This document shows positions 43,065-50,723 of a stretch of DNA of 64,000 nucleotides, piece by piece (the first letter of the stretch is position 1; each line of letters begins with the position of its first letter). Location of the stretch: contig NC_021039.1 in the NCBI RefSeq assembly GCF_000210095.1, positions 1,104,246 to 1,168,245 on the forward strand, in the 5' to 3' direction. Position numbers and translations under genes: made by a program. The notes under the pieces were generated by a model. The model had not been told where the DNA came from. It did no database searches and worked only from the letters and a program-made list of their open reading frames with translations. The stretch comes from Ruminococcus champanellensis 18P13 = JCM 17042 (GTDB lineage: Bacteria > Bacillota > Clostridia > Oscillospirales > Ruminococcaceae).

Positions 43065-43140
43065 GCAGGGCGGCGGGAAACTGCCGCTTGTGGTGCGCTC
43101 TCCCGGGTCTTGTCAGGCTTTGCGGGAGGGCGCTTCTTGT
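43065..43140 (+). ncRNA. Candidate small RNA of element A
   Basis: A strong promoter is followed after about 30 bases by a hairpin GCGCTCTCCCG (43095-43105) with CGGGAGGGCGC (43123-43133) and TTCTTGT. The unit of about 75 bases contains no plausible gene. The segment CGGGTCTTG..GGCTTTGCGG resembles CGGGTCTTTTCTTGCTTTCCGC of the unit in element B. It could instead be a leader or attenuator, but no plus-strand gene follows closely. Confidence 0.5.
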
Positions 43141-43141
43141 G

Positions 43142-43381
43142 TTATCGCCGGAGCAGGTCTAACGCTGTGTGCATGCCCAGCTGAAAGGCTGTCCTTCTTG
43201 CCTGGTTTTCCACATTGGCAAGCAGGTCAAATACCTTGCCCCGCTCCTCGCCGTTTTCCTCACATTCCGCCATGTCCAGAATATAATCGTAGGCACTGTA
43301 AAATGCCTGCTCCGTTTCTGCCGTGTCCAGCTTTCCGCTGTTCAGCATCAACAGGTAAAGCGCTTCTGCCGCCCGATTCAT
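43142..43381 (-). CDS. Small helical protein (DUF6809-like), element A
   Basis: 79 residues from ATG 43381, following GGAGGTGATCCC-type purine-rich sequence. The pattern (MNRAAEALYLLML at the start, then ARRTAFQLGMHTALDLLRR at the end) resembles small DUF6809-like proteins of Clostridia. The function is unknown. It is transcribed from the operator-rich promoter region at 43415-43443. Confidence 0.6.
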   Translation of the reverse strand: MNRAAEALYLLMLNSGKLDTAETEQAFYSAYDYILDMAECEENGEERGKVFDLLANVENQARRTAFQLGMHTALDLLRR

Positions 43382-43414
43382 GGGATCACCTCCTTTCTGT
43401 GTCTCACTATTGAT

Positions 43415-43443
43415 ATTATACACTGTCGACAGTACATTTTCAA
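43415..43443 (-). promoter_or_regulatory. Minus-strand promoter with internal palindrome
   Basis: On the minus strand TTGAAA (43438-43443), 17-base spacer, TATAAT (43415-43420). The spacer contains the perfect palindrome ACTGTCGACAGT (43422-43433), an ideal repressor site. Confidence 0.75.
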
Positions 43444-43462
43444 TATATATTCTGTACAAATA

Positions 43463-43520
43463 TGTACTATCGATATTGTGCATTTTATGTATTGACGATA
43501 GTACATTTCCAGTGTATAAT
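43463..43520 (+). promoter_or_regulatory. Plus-strand promoter with inverted TGTACTATCG operators
   Basis: TTGACG (43492-43497), 17-base spacer, TATAAT (43515-43520) drive the DUF4160 gene. TGTACTATCG (43463-43472) and CGATAGTACA (43496-43505) form an inverted repeat that covers the -35 box and echoes the ACTGTCGACAGT site of the divergent promoter. Confidence 0.7.
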
Positions 43521-43544
43521 CATACATAGAAAGAAGGTGAGCAA

Positions 43545-43802
43545 ATGCCCACAATATCAATGTTCTACGGAATCTTGATCCGCATGTACTACGACGATCA
43601 CAATCCGCCTCATATCCATGCTGTTTATAACAATGATACTGCATGTTTCACATTAGACGGTGAGTTACTGGACGGCAGCATCCCAAAGAAACAAAGAAAA
43701 CTTGTAGAAGCATGGATTGAGATTCACCGCGACGAACTGGATGCAAACTGGAAACTGGCACAGGAGGGTGAACCATTTTTTAAGATCGAGCCTTTGAAAT
43801 AA
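43545..43802 (+). CDS. DUF4160 domain protein
   Basis: 85 residues; the core MYYDDHNPPHIHAVY and the later LDGELLDGSIPKKQRKLVEA are diagnostic of DUF4160. AAGAAGGTGAG precedes the ATG. DUF4160 and DUF2442 genes frequently sit side by side and have been proposed as toxin-antitoxin-like pairs; biochemical function is not known to me. Confidence 0.88.
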   Translation: MPTISMFYGILIRMYYDDHNPPHIHAVYNNDTACFTLDGELLDGSIPKKQRKLVEAWIEIHRDELDANWKLAQEGEPFFKIEPLK

Positions 43803-43833
43803 GGCTCTTTCTTTGATACAAGGAGGTGCTTGC

Positions 43834-44079
43834 ATGAAAACAGTTATCAGCGTTCAGCCACTCAGCAATTACAGGCTGCTGCTCGAATTTGATAACGGCG
43901 AGAAGCGCATCGGGGACATTTCCCCATTGCTGGCAAAGCCAGTATTTACTTTTCTAAAAGACACTGTTTTTTTTAATGCGGTGTATATTGAATGCGGCGC
44001 AGTTACTTGGAAAGATCAGAATGGAAATGAAGTCGATATCTGCCCTGACAAGCTGTATATGGACAGTGTTCCGGCATAA
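43834..44079 (+). CDS. DUF2442 domain protein
   Basis: 81 residues from ATG 43834, six bases after AAGGAGGTG. The pattern LLLEFDNGEKRIGDISPLL...DICPDKLY matches DUF2442. It is the partner of the DUF4160 gene upstream (31-base gap), probably on the same transcript. Confidence 0.88.
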   Translation: MKTVISVQPLSNYRLLLEFDNGEKRIGDISPLLAKPVFTFLKDTVFFNAVYIECGAVTWKDQNGNEVDICPDKLYMDSVPA

Positions 44080-44098
44080 GACAAGAGGGGGATTCATT

Positions 44099-44350
44099 TT
44101 GTCGGTTAGTGAAGCACGGCAAAGAGCAAACGCAAAGTACAATAAAAAGGCATATGATCGGCTGGAAATGAAGGTGCCCAAAGGCAGAAAAGCCGAAATT
44201 TTGCATCACGCTGAACGGCAAGGCGAAAGCTTGAATAAGTTTTTAAACAGAGCAGTTGAAAATCAGATTGCCGTCGATCTCGGTGCAGATGCCGCCTGCC
44301 AGCCTGGCGACATTCTCGAATACGAGGAGGAGGAACAGCCATGCAATTGA
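44099..44350 (+). CDS. Ribbon-helix-helix-like DNA-binding protein
   Basis: 83 residues starting at TTG 44099, seven bases after AGAGGGGG; no ATG fits. The segment YDRLEMKVPKGRKAEILHHA..GESLNKFLNRAVENQIAVD is an Arc/RHH pattern as in antitoxins. It overlaps the next gene by 10 bases. It is the best local candidate for the repressor that reads the operator palindromes at 43.4 kb. Confidence 0.7.
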   Translation: MSVSEARQRANAKYNKKAYDRLEMKVPKGRKAEILHHAERQGESLNKFLNRAVENQIAVDLGADAACQPGDILEYEEEEQPCN

Positions 44351-44745
44351 TTAAATATCCGTCCCCCCAAGAGGTGGATGCGGCAATGGCGCAGAACGAG
44401 CCCATGCTTGCCGCCATTTCCTTTGATGGGGAAACCGCAATACTAAGCCAGATTGATGAAGGAGTGGAGCACCATATTCTACTGATGAAAGCCGGCTTCC
44501 GGGACACGGACATAGACCAGTTTTTCCGGATCGTCTTTGACCGGGACGGGGCGGACTGGACATTTGTATGCCCACCGGAGTACAAGGGGATTCCCTTCAA
44601 GGACAAGCGCATAGAGCGCTTTTACAAGGACGGGTTTTCCACGATCTCGGAATTTCTGCACCAGATCGGCTACCTGGTAGGCATCAACATTCCCAAGCGG
44701 TACCGCCGCCATCTGGATATGCTGGGGGAACAATCCACTCTATAA
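44341..44745 (+). CDS. Hypothetical protein coupled to the RHH gene
   Basis: 134 residues, acidic, mixed alpha/beta, with no recognised motif (MLAAISFDGETAILSQIDEG near the start, then a C-terminal basic stretch IPKRYRRHLD). The 10-base overlap with the RHH gene suggests a toxin-antitoxin-like or regulator-effector pair. A terminator follows immediately. Confidence 0.65.
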   Translation: MQLIKYPSPQEVDAAMAQNEPMLAAISFDGETAILSQIDEGVEHHILLMKAGFRDTDIDQFFRIVFDRDGADWTFVCPPEYKGIPFKDKRIERFYKDGFSTISEFLHQIGYLVGINIPKRYRRHLDMLGEQSTL

Positions 44746-44752
44746 CACACAA

Positions 44753-44885
44753 CCCCGTCAGAGCGTCCTGCTCCGGCGGGGTCTTTCTGTCCAGTTTCAA
44801 TTTATGGAATCGGTTCAACATGTCCCCGCATGCTTCCTCGCTCCAGGTTTCTCTGGGAAGCCCCACAGACCAACGCAGCGCCCCT
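44753..44885 (+). repeat. About 130-bp repeat with terminator; inverted copy at 63.5 kb
   Basis: It begins with a terminator-like hairpin CCCCGTCAGAGC/GCTCCGGCGGGG followed by TCTTTCT and continues through TGTCCAGTTTCAATTTATGG, TTCAACATG, CCGCATG and CACAGACCAACGCA. The minus strand at 63616-63488 carries the same order of blocks with roughly 80 percent identity by eye. It could be an end sequence shared by related elements. The gap to the sigma-factor gene holds nothing else. Confidence 0.7.
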
Positions 44886-44964
44886 GTAAAGGCTCTCTGT
44901 GCTTACCCATGAAATTATACTACCATGCAGACACACGCCGCTGTGGGGCTTGCAGGCGGCTCTG

Positions 44965-45672
44965 CTAGGGTGTGTACAGTGCATGCAGGTCTGGGCGGAA
45001 TTCTATGCGCTGTAGGTGCAGCTGCTCACTGTGGCGGCAATTCTCTAAATACAGCTGCTGCAAAACCGGATCTTTACGCAGTTCCCGCAGTGCAGCCCGG
45101 CGAATCTGCCGCACCCGCTCCCCAGACACGCCCAGCGCCTCCCCAGCGGCTTTCTGGCTCATGCCGGAGAAATCACACAAGCATATTACACGGCGCTGTA
45201 CAGGGCTTTTCAGGCGCTCTACAGCGGCATGCACGGCGGCGGCGTCCTCCTGCTCCTCCAGGTCTGTATAGATGGGCAGTGCCTCCGGATCCGGCAGCAG
45301 CTCCAGGAAGGTGCTTTCCCCCTCCGGGTCTGCCGGAGCATCCAGGCTGCTACATTCGTTCAAAGGATCCCTGCGCCTTGTACGGATCCCTAGCATGCTA
45401 TGCAGCACGTTTTTGAATGGGTATGCGGTAAAGGACAGAAAGGCGAAACCGCTTTCCGGCTTATATGCCCCTACCGCTTGCAGAAACGCCTCATAGCAGC
45501 CTTGCCGCAAGTCATCCATTACAATGCCTGCCCGATCACAGCTTTCCTTATAAGCACTGTATGCCCTGCCTGCCAGCTTGTACAAATACCGCTTGGTGCG
45601 CTCCCACAGAATGGGCAGCAGCTCCGGTGCGTCCCCTGCCTGGATCAATGCCGCAAGCTGTTCATTTGTCAT
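44965..45672 (-). CDS. Sigma-70 family RNA polymerase sigma factor (element-associated)
   Basis: 235 residues from ATG 45672, six bases after AGGAG. Region 2-like segment DLRQGCYEAFLQAVGAYKPESG with FLSFTAYPFKNVL, and a region 4 helix-turn-helix CDFSGMSQKAAGEALGVSGERVRQIRRAALREL, are clear. The linker is unusually long and acidic. Small sigma factors of this type occur on Firmicutes elements and phages. A 17-codon frame ending in TAA lies in its leader (about 45703-45756, minus strand). Confidence 0.82.
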   Translation of the reverse strand: MTNEQLAALIQAGDAPELLPILWERTKRYLYKLAGRAYSAYKESCDRAGIVMDDLRQGCYEAFLQAVGAYKPESGFAFLSFTAYPFKNVLHSMLGIRTRRRDPLNECSSLDAPADPEGESTFLELLPDPEALPIYTDLEEQEDAAAVHAAVERLKSPVQRRVICLCDFSGMSQKAAGEALGVSGERVRQIRRAALRELRKDPVLQQLYLENCRHSEQLHLQRIEFRPDLHALYTP

Positions 45673-45781
45673 TGGCTGCTCCTTTCTCATAAATTCGTAT
45701 TTTTAGTAACTCCGGAGCAGGACAGCATACCACCCTGTATCAGGGGGCTTCATTGTTCCCTCTTTGATGGGTGGTGTTTTA

Positions 45782-46060
45782 CCACCCCCTACCCCCATGT
45801 ACACAATGTACACAACTCCTGTTGAAAAGTGCTGCAAAGCCCTATTTTACGTTGGTTGCGGGTGTGTACATTCCCGAGTTTTGCGATGTACACAGGATGT
45901 ACACAGATGTACACACCTTTTGGGGTTGAGAAAAACCTGTGTACATGCGTGTACATGGTGTGTACATTGGCTTTTCTGAAAATGTACACACCCTCTAGCA
46001 CCAGTTTTTCGGGATTTTTCCGGGTTTTCAACATAAGGTGTGTACATTGTGTACATCCCC
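45782..46060. repeat. Repeat field B1: about twelve TGTACA(C) words
   Basis: The palindromic core TGTACA, usually as TGTACAC or GTGTACA, occurs about twelve times in 280 bases directly behind the DUF3987 gene. The first 95 bases are nearly identical to 48569-48663. Spacers contain CCAGTTTTTCGGGATTTTTC, matching spacers of field C. Iterons or integrase arm sites are the likely roles. A GGGTGGT/ACCACCC hairpin (45769-45787) borders it. Confidence 0.75.
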
Positions 46061-47806
46061 TTAGGGGGTGTAATTCGGGTTTAGGAAAATCACAGCGCTT
46101 TTCCCTCGCTCCTCTACGATCTGGAGCAGGTGCCTTGCCTCCAGCAGCTCCAGCATATCCCGCAGGCCGGAGCGCTTTTCCAGGTTCTTGGTGTGCCTTA
46201 AGCGCTGATGCAATTCCCGCTCGGATATATACGCCTTGCAGGTGCCCTTTGTCATGTTCAGCACCTTTTCCATAACCCGAGCCGCCAGCGCCTGCTCCTG
46301 TGTCTCCTCCTGCTCCATTGCAACCTGCTTCTGACGGAAATAATACCGGTGCAGCCGGATTGCCCGCTGCGCCGTGTCCAATGTGACCGGCTTTTGCGGG
46401 TCTTGCGTCCACAGCATATGCAGGATCCCGGTAAACCGCTGGGCAACGCCGCCTGCCTTGCTGGTATAATCCGTAGCTTGTTCCATTGTCCTGCCCTTCT
46501 GCATGCTGTTTTCCAGCTCCTGCAAATAGTCCAGCATCACCTCTGCCGCCTCCGGCGTCCACTGGATCACCGGCATACTGCCCGGCTCCGGTCTTGGCTT
46601 GTCCACAAAGGTGCCCAGTAATTCACAGTACGCATGCAGCGCCTCCGGGTCAATTCTGCTTTTGTTCCGCACATTCCGGGTACCGGCCTTCTGTGCCGGA
46701 AAGCATACCACCATACGGCCGATTAACCCCCGCCCCCGCATTTCCGCATTGTTGAACGTGTCTTCATACAAGGAAGGCTGGGAGAATAAGCAGACAGAAA
46801 GCACCGGCTCATGCAGGTATTGGCTTTGGTTGTCGCTGCTCCGGATCCGGCTGCATCCGCTGCCGTCATATGCTTTCAGCAACAACTCCAGATTTCCCAC
46901 TGTGCCGCCGTTGTACAGTCCGGCAACGATTTTCAGGGAATCCGCCTCCTCCGAAAAGATCCCGGCAGTTTCTCCCGTGCGCTCCATCAGCTTGAACAGG
47001 GCTTCCACTGTGGTATCTGTGGCAAGGATCTCCGGCGAAATCGGCGGCTTGCATTGGCTGCGGCTCAACTCCAGCGCCGTCAGCTTGTCCCCCAGTTCAC
47101 CCCGTTTCTTGTCAGTGAGGTTCTGACTGGCAAGCTGCTTTTCGATGCCGTCTATTTCCCGTTGGGCAATCTTCTGCTTGACCCGGTATTTGGTCAAGAG
47201 ATCGTTGTAGTATTCCCGCTGGCTGTGCTGCCATCGGGTCACCGGCAGCAATGCAAGGCTGAAACAGCTGCTTTTCCGCTCTCCCGGATTTCCTACGATC
47301 ACCAGGTACAGGCATAAGTGCTCCCGATGCCCGTTACCGGAGGGGTATGTAATCTGGTACTTTCCCTGCATGGTCAGGGCACACGCCCCAAGCATGGCAG
47401 TTTTAATCATCGCCGGATCTACCTGCACATTGGCTGCCACGCTGTCCCCGTACAGTTCCAGCATAGGCGGGAACACATCTTCCGGAAACGGAAGCGGAGC
47501 AGGCTGTTCCCGCTCCTGCCCCTGTACGATCGGAAGCCATCCGCCCGCCTGGTATACGTTCTCTGCACGCTTCGAGGCTACCCGCAAGACGGCAAGCCGC
47601 TTTTTGGGCAGCTGCTCCCGGAATGCATATTCCATCAGCTTTTCTAAAAAGGTGTGTCCCTGTTCCACGTCCGGCGCAAGCAGGGCTGCATGGCATAGAT
47701 TATCCAGCTCCTTCTGCAAGGCTTGGGGCGGCATCTTTTCCAGAAAGCGTGCGCCGTTTCCCTCCGAGATCATATCCACGTAGGATTTGAATAGCTCCTG
47801 ATTCAT
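46061..47806 (-). CDS. DUF3987 replication-type ATPase of element B
   Basis: 581 residues from ATG 47806, which follows GGGGAGGAGG. DUF3987 proteins are P-loop helicase/primase-associated proteins of small plasmids, satellites and prophages. Visible motifs are a Walker A-like IVGNPGERKSS and a Walker B-like IFSEEADSLK; the centre is a coiled stretch and the C-terminal 100 residues look like a winged helix (AYISERELHQRLRHTKNLEK). It overlaps the previous gene by four bases and ends against repeat field B1, so it is the probable initiator for that origin. Confidence 0.8.
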   Translation of the reverse strand: MNQELFKSYVDMISEGNGARFLEKMPPQALQKELDNLCHAALLAPDVEQGHTFLEKLMEYAFREQLPKKRLAVLRVASKRAENVYQAGGWLPIVQGQEREQPAPLPFPEDVFPPMLELYGDSVAANVQVDPAMIKTAMLGACALTMQGKYQITYPSGNGHREHLCLYLVIVGNPGERKSSCFSLALLPVTRWQHSQREYYNDLLTKYRVKQKIAQREIDGIEKQLASQNLTDKKRGELGDKLTALELSRSQCKPPISPEILATDTTVEALFKLMERTGETAGIFSEEADSLKIVAGLYNGGTVGNLELLLKAYDGSGCSRIRSSDNQSQYLHEPVLSVCLFSQPSLYEDTFNNAEMRGRGLIGRMVVCFPAQKAGTRNVRNKSRIDPEALHAYCELLGTFVDKPRPEPGSMPVIQWTPEAAEVMLDYLQELENSMQKGRTMEQATDYTSKAGGVAQRFTGILHMLWTQDPQKPVTLDTAQRAIRLHRYYFRQKQVAMEQEETQEQALAARVMEKVLNMTKGTCKAYISERELHQRLRHTKNLEKRSGLRDMLELLEARHLLQIVEERGKSAVIFLNPNYTP

Positions 47807-48096
47807 GCCTCCTCCCCTCCTGTATACAGCTCTGCGCTGCGAAGTGCAAGGCGGGCGCTGCGGATCCGCGCTTGCTGGAACCGCACATAGGGAACCGCAT
47901 CCTCCGGGCATTCCGGCAGGTAATACCCACAGTTTACTGCATCCGGCGTGGAGCAGATCACCGCCCCCTTGCACCGTGCCCGGTATACCAATGCCCGCAC
48001 GGTTCGCTTATCCACCCGGAGCAGGGCAGCAAGGGCACTTTGTGAAATAGCATTCTCCATGCCTCCGGTGGGGAGATACTGCAAAATGTCAATCAT
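47803..48096 (-). CDS. Small helix-turn-helix-type protein of element B
   Basis: 97 residues. The first half (GGMENAISQSALAALLRVDKRTVRALVYRARC) looks like a winged-helix DNA-binding segment; the remainder is unrecognised. It overlaps both neighbours by four bases, so xis, this gene and the DUF3987 gene form one translationally coupled operon. It may assist replication initiation or regulate the operon. Confidence 0.7.
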   Translation of the reverse strand: MIDILQYLPTGGMENAISQSALAALLRVDKRTVRALVYRARCKGAVICSTPDAVNCGYYLPECPEDAVPYVRFQQARIRSARLALRSAELYTGGEEA

Positions 48097-48341
48097 CTGC
48101 CCACCCCCTCAATCTGCACAGGGCGAATGCGCCTGCATGGGTCGGGCATAGGCTCCTGCGCCTCGCAATTGAAAAAGGCGGAGAACCTGCCCCAGTTAAT
48201 CAGATACTTGGTGCCCAGCTTGACAGTGAAGCTGCGCCCCTGCCTGCTCCGTGCCAACTTTCGCACCGCATACTCCGACAGTCCGGAGCGCTCTGCGGCT
48301 TTGGCGATAGTCAGCATTTCGGGGAATGTATTTTCGTTCAT
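48093..48341 (-). CDS. xis: Excisionase / AlpA-like helix-turn-helix protein of element B
   Basis: 82 residues with a MerR/excisionase-type motif TIAKAAERSGLSEYAVRKLA and YLINWGRFSAFF, the usual wing and final helix of excisionases. It is the first gene of the minus-strand operon and stands opposite the integrase, the standard control layout of an integrative element. Confidence 0.82.
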   Translation of the reverse strand: MNENTFPEMLTIAKAAERSGLSEYAVRKLARSRQGRSFTVKLGTKYLINWGRFSAFFNCEAQEPMPDPCRRIRPVQIEGVGR

Positions 48342-48356
48342 GTAAGCTCCTCTCTA

Positions 48357-48385
48357 TTGCCATCGCTCCAAAAGCGTGCTATACT
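48357..48385 (+). promoter_or_regulatory. Divergent promoter with GCTCC/GGAGC palindrome (element B)
   Basis: TTGCCA (48357-48362), 17-base spacer, TATACT (48380-48385), flanked by CGCTCC (48364-48369) and GGAGCG (48387-48392). The shared block TGCTATACTA matches the promoter at 43030-43058. Confidence 0.65.
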
Positions 48386-48391
48386 AGGAGC

Positions 48392-48470
48392 GGGCAAGTA
48401 TAGATTTTTCGGGTCTTTTCTTGCTTTCCGCATGCCGGATGGTTGCCGCCTCCGGCATGCTGTTTGTTTG
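48392..48470 (+). ncRNA. Candidate small RNA of element B
   Basis: After the promoter about 40 bases lead to a terminator hairpin GCATGCCGGA (48430-48439) with TCCGGCATGC (48451-48460) and TGTTTGTTTG. No frame of useful length is present. Position and the CGGGTCTTTT block correspond to the unit of element A. The region from here to 48568 shows nothing further. Confidence 0.5.
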
Positions 48471-48568
48471 ATGCATCATAGACAGGAACAAGAGAGAAAA
48501 AGTTGTACGAAAGCGTGCAAGGGGGATGGAACCCCTGTGGGGCAGAAGGAGCTGCCCGGCACATGCCG

Positions 48569-48705
48569 CACCCCCTACCCCCATGTACACAATGTACACA
48601 ACTCCTGTTGAAAAGTGCCGCAAAGCCCTATTTTATGTGGGTTGCGGGTGTGTACATTTCCGGATTTTCCAATGTACACACCTGTACACAGATGTACACA
48701 GACAT
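48569..48705. repeat. Repeat field B2: second TGTACAC field, direct repeat of B1
   Basis: Six TGTACA words in about 120 bases. The block from CACCCCCTACCCCCATGTAC to GGTTGCGGGTGTGTACATT repeats 45783-45879 with only three or four mismatches. It lies between the small-RNA unit and the integrase start, where integrase arm sites would be expected. Confidence 0.8.
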
Positions 48706-48720
48706 GACAAAGCAGGCAAT

Positions 48721-50160
48721 GTGATCTCTTACCGGATCCGGGTTTCTAGGGGGTATGACCTGGAGGGGAACAAGCTGAAGCCCTATGAAATGACCTTCAA
48801 GCCTGCTCCCGGCATGACCAGACGGCAAGCGGAAAAGGAAGTGCAGCGGCAGGCGCTGCTGTTTGAGGAGCAGTGCAGGCAGGGCTATGCCCCAGACAAT
48901 CGACAGACCTTTGCCCAGTATGCGGCATATGCCATGCAATGCAAGGAACAGGCAGGCAGAAAGCGCCGTACACTGGAACGATACCAGGACTTACTGCAAC
49001 GGATCAATGCGGGCATCGGGCATATCAAACTGGCGGAGCTTCGCCCCCAGCACCTGACCGCTTTTTATAACCAGCTCCGGCAGGCAGGCGTGCGCACCTC
49101 TTCCGGCGTGGCCGCCCCGATTGCAGACTTCCGGGCTGTCATGGCGCAAAAGCAACTGACACGGGAAAGGCTTGCAGCCTGCTCCGGCGTTTCTCCCACC
49201 ACCATTACCAGCCTGTGCAAAGGAAACCGGATCCAGGCACAGTGCGCCGAACGGCTGGCGGAGGCTCTGGAGATGGACAAGGCGGCGCTGTTCTCCTTTC
49301 AGGTCAGCACAAAGCCCCTTGCAGAAAAAACCGTACTGGAGTATCACCGGCTGATTGCATCCATTCTAGCGCAGGCAGAAAAGGAAATGCTGGTGCCCTT
49401 CAATGCGGCGGAAAAGGTGGTAAACAAGCCGAAATCTGCCCGCTCCCACCCGGTCAATTACTTTCAGCCGGAGGAGCTGGAACGAATCCGGGATGCGCTG
49501 GAGCAGGAGCCCTTGAAATGGCAGGTTATTACCCATCTGCTGCTTGTGACCGGATGCCGCAGGGGTGAAATTATGGGATTGAAATGGTCAGCAGTTGACT
49601 TGCAGGCAGGCGCCCTGCGCATTGAAAACAATCTGCTGTACTCCCGGAAGCTGGGAGTTTATGAGGATACCACCAAAACAGAAACCTCCGCCCGTGTCAT
49701 CCGTATCCCGGAGGAAACCGCACAGCTGCTGCGCAGATACCGGGAGGAATGGGAAACACTGCGGCAGACCTATGGCGCATCCTGGAACAGCTACTTACAG
49801 ATTTCCACCGGCAGCGGAGAGCTCCACAGTCAGCGGGCGGAATTCCTGTTTATACGGGAGGAGGCTGGCAAGGTGGGATACCCCATGAATCCGGACAGCC
49901 CCACAGGCTGGCTTGCGGCATTCTCCAAGCGGCACAATCTGCCCCACATCAACCCCCATGCGTTCCGGCACACCCTTGCCTCTGTGCTGTGCATGCAGAA
50001 CATTGACATTACAACCATTAGTAAATGGCTGGGGCATAAGAGCGTTACAACCACGCTGAATATTTATGAGCACATTCTGGAGCAGGGTAAGGAACAGGTG
50101 GTAAACTGTGTGTCAGATGTGATTCTGAAAAAGCATACTCCGGCAAAAGAGCAGGCATAA
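48721..50160 (+). CDS. int: Tyrosine integrase of element B with an inserted helix-turn-helix domain
   Basis: GTG 48721 gives 479 residues; longer frames would translate the TGTACAC repeats and are rejected. The N-terminal arm-binding domain (YRIRVSRGYDLEGNKLKPYE) is followed by a core-binding domain that is split: residues about 137-193 form an XRE-like helix-turn-helix (IADFRAVMAQKQLTRERLAA, then CSGVSPTTITSLCKGNRIQ). The second half of the core-binding domain resumes at KTVLEYHRLIASILAQAEKE. The catalytic set is complete: Arg in GCRRGEIMGL near 279, HAFRH near 413, GHKSVTTTLNIY with the Tyr near 448. The internal helix-turn-helix may read extra DNA sites or a repressor operator. This architecture is unusual. 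Confidence 0.9.
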   Translation: MISYRIRVSRGYDLEGNKLKPYEMTFKPAPGMTRRQAEKEVQRQALLFEEQCRQGYAPDNRQTFAQYAAYAMQCKEQAGRKRRTLERYQDLLQRINAGIGHIKLAELRPQHLTAFYNQLRQAGVRTSSGVAAPIADFRAVMAQKQLTRERLAACSGVSPTTITSLCKGNRIQAQCAERLAEALEMDKAALFSFQVSTKPLAEKTVLEYHRLIASILAQAEKEMLVPFNAAEKVVNKPKSARSHPVNYFQPEELERIRDALEQEPLKWQVITHLLLVTGCRRGEIMGLKWSAVDLQAGALRIENNLLYSRKLGVYEDTTKTETSARVIRIPEETAQLLRRYREEWETLRQTYGASWNSYLQISTGSGELHSQRAEFLFIREEAGKVGYPMNPDSPTGWLAAFSKRHNLPHINPHAFRHTLASVLCMQNIDITTISKWLGHKSVTTTLNIYEHILEQGKEQVVNCVSDVILKKHTPAKEQA

Positions 50161-50458
50161 AAAAAGCCGCACAGTGCGCTTGCACCATACGGCTTGCAGT
50201 ATTTTGTAGTATGCTTTTGCAGGCGTAGTGCCCGCATAGTGCCCTCAGCCCCATTCTGCCGAAAAACGAAAAAAGCACGCAAACCCGGCAAACGCCAGTT
50301 TTACGTGCTTTGTATTGGCTAAAGACTCCAATTTTGATACAATGCACCCTCTGAATGGTCAGGGGGTGCATTTTTGTTTGGAGTAAAAGCTATCGTTTCT
50401 GATTGAAAATTGGAGAGGGTGCATTTAACAGCAAGGGAAAGTTAGATATTTATAATTC
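50161..50458. other. Region downstream of the element B integrase
   Basis: It contains an AAGCCG/CGGCTT hairpin with inner GTGC/GCAC right after the stop, then a terminator ATGCACCC/GGGGTGCAT with five T (50342-50375). No tRNA or other gene was found that would mark an attachment site. The word GGGTGCATTT recurs at about 50418-50427. Confidence 0.45.
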
Positions 50459-50575
50459 CTAATCCATAAAGATACCACCTTGCTGCCTTAAGATTGAGAG
50501 TTCAGTAACTGTTGTCTCACCACAGACGATGCATTTATAGTCACATCTATGTGTATTTTCAAATGATATAAACAC
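50459..50575 (-). CDS. Possible 38-residue cysteine-containing small protein
   Basis: The frame starts at GTG 50575, ten bases after AGGAG on the minus strand, and encodes a peptide with C-DYK-C-IV-C (CDYKCIVCGETTVTELSILR), like a zinc-ribbon knuckle. It may be a real small protein or the end of a decayed gene. The region up to 50723 holds nothing else. Confidence 0.3.
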   Translation of the reverse strand: MFISFENTHRCDYKCIVCGETTVTELSILRQQGGIFMD

Positions 50576-50723
50576 TTAATTTCATCTCCTGTGATTATTA
50601 TATCGTAAAGAATAATTGCCCTATCATTATCACATGTACCAATTGCTATAAAAATAAAATTTTAGGGGCTGTGGGCGCTAATGTGATACTTCTTACACTT
50701 GCTCATCCACAGTGCCTGTTATT

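Noticed and set aside
45789..46562. Long frames translating the TGTACAC repeats into Met-Tyr-Thr / Val-His-Thr peptides
   Set aside because: They are by-products of the repeats and overlap the real DUF3987 gene in another frame; no ribosome site. The same applies to the first 65 codons of the frame in front of the integrase at 48721.
50161..50460. tRNA gene as attachment site for element B
   Set aside because: No cloverleaf or TTCGA-type T-loop was found in the region after the integrase.
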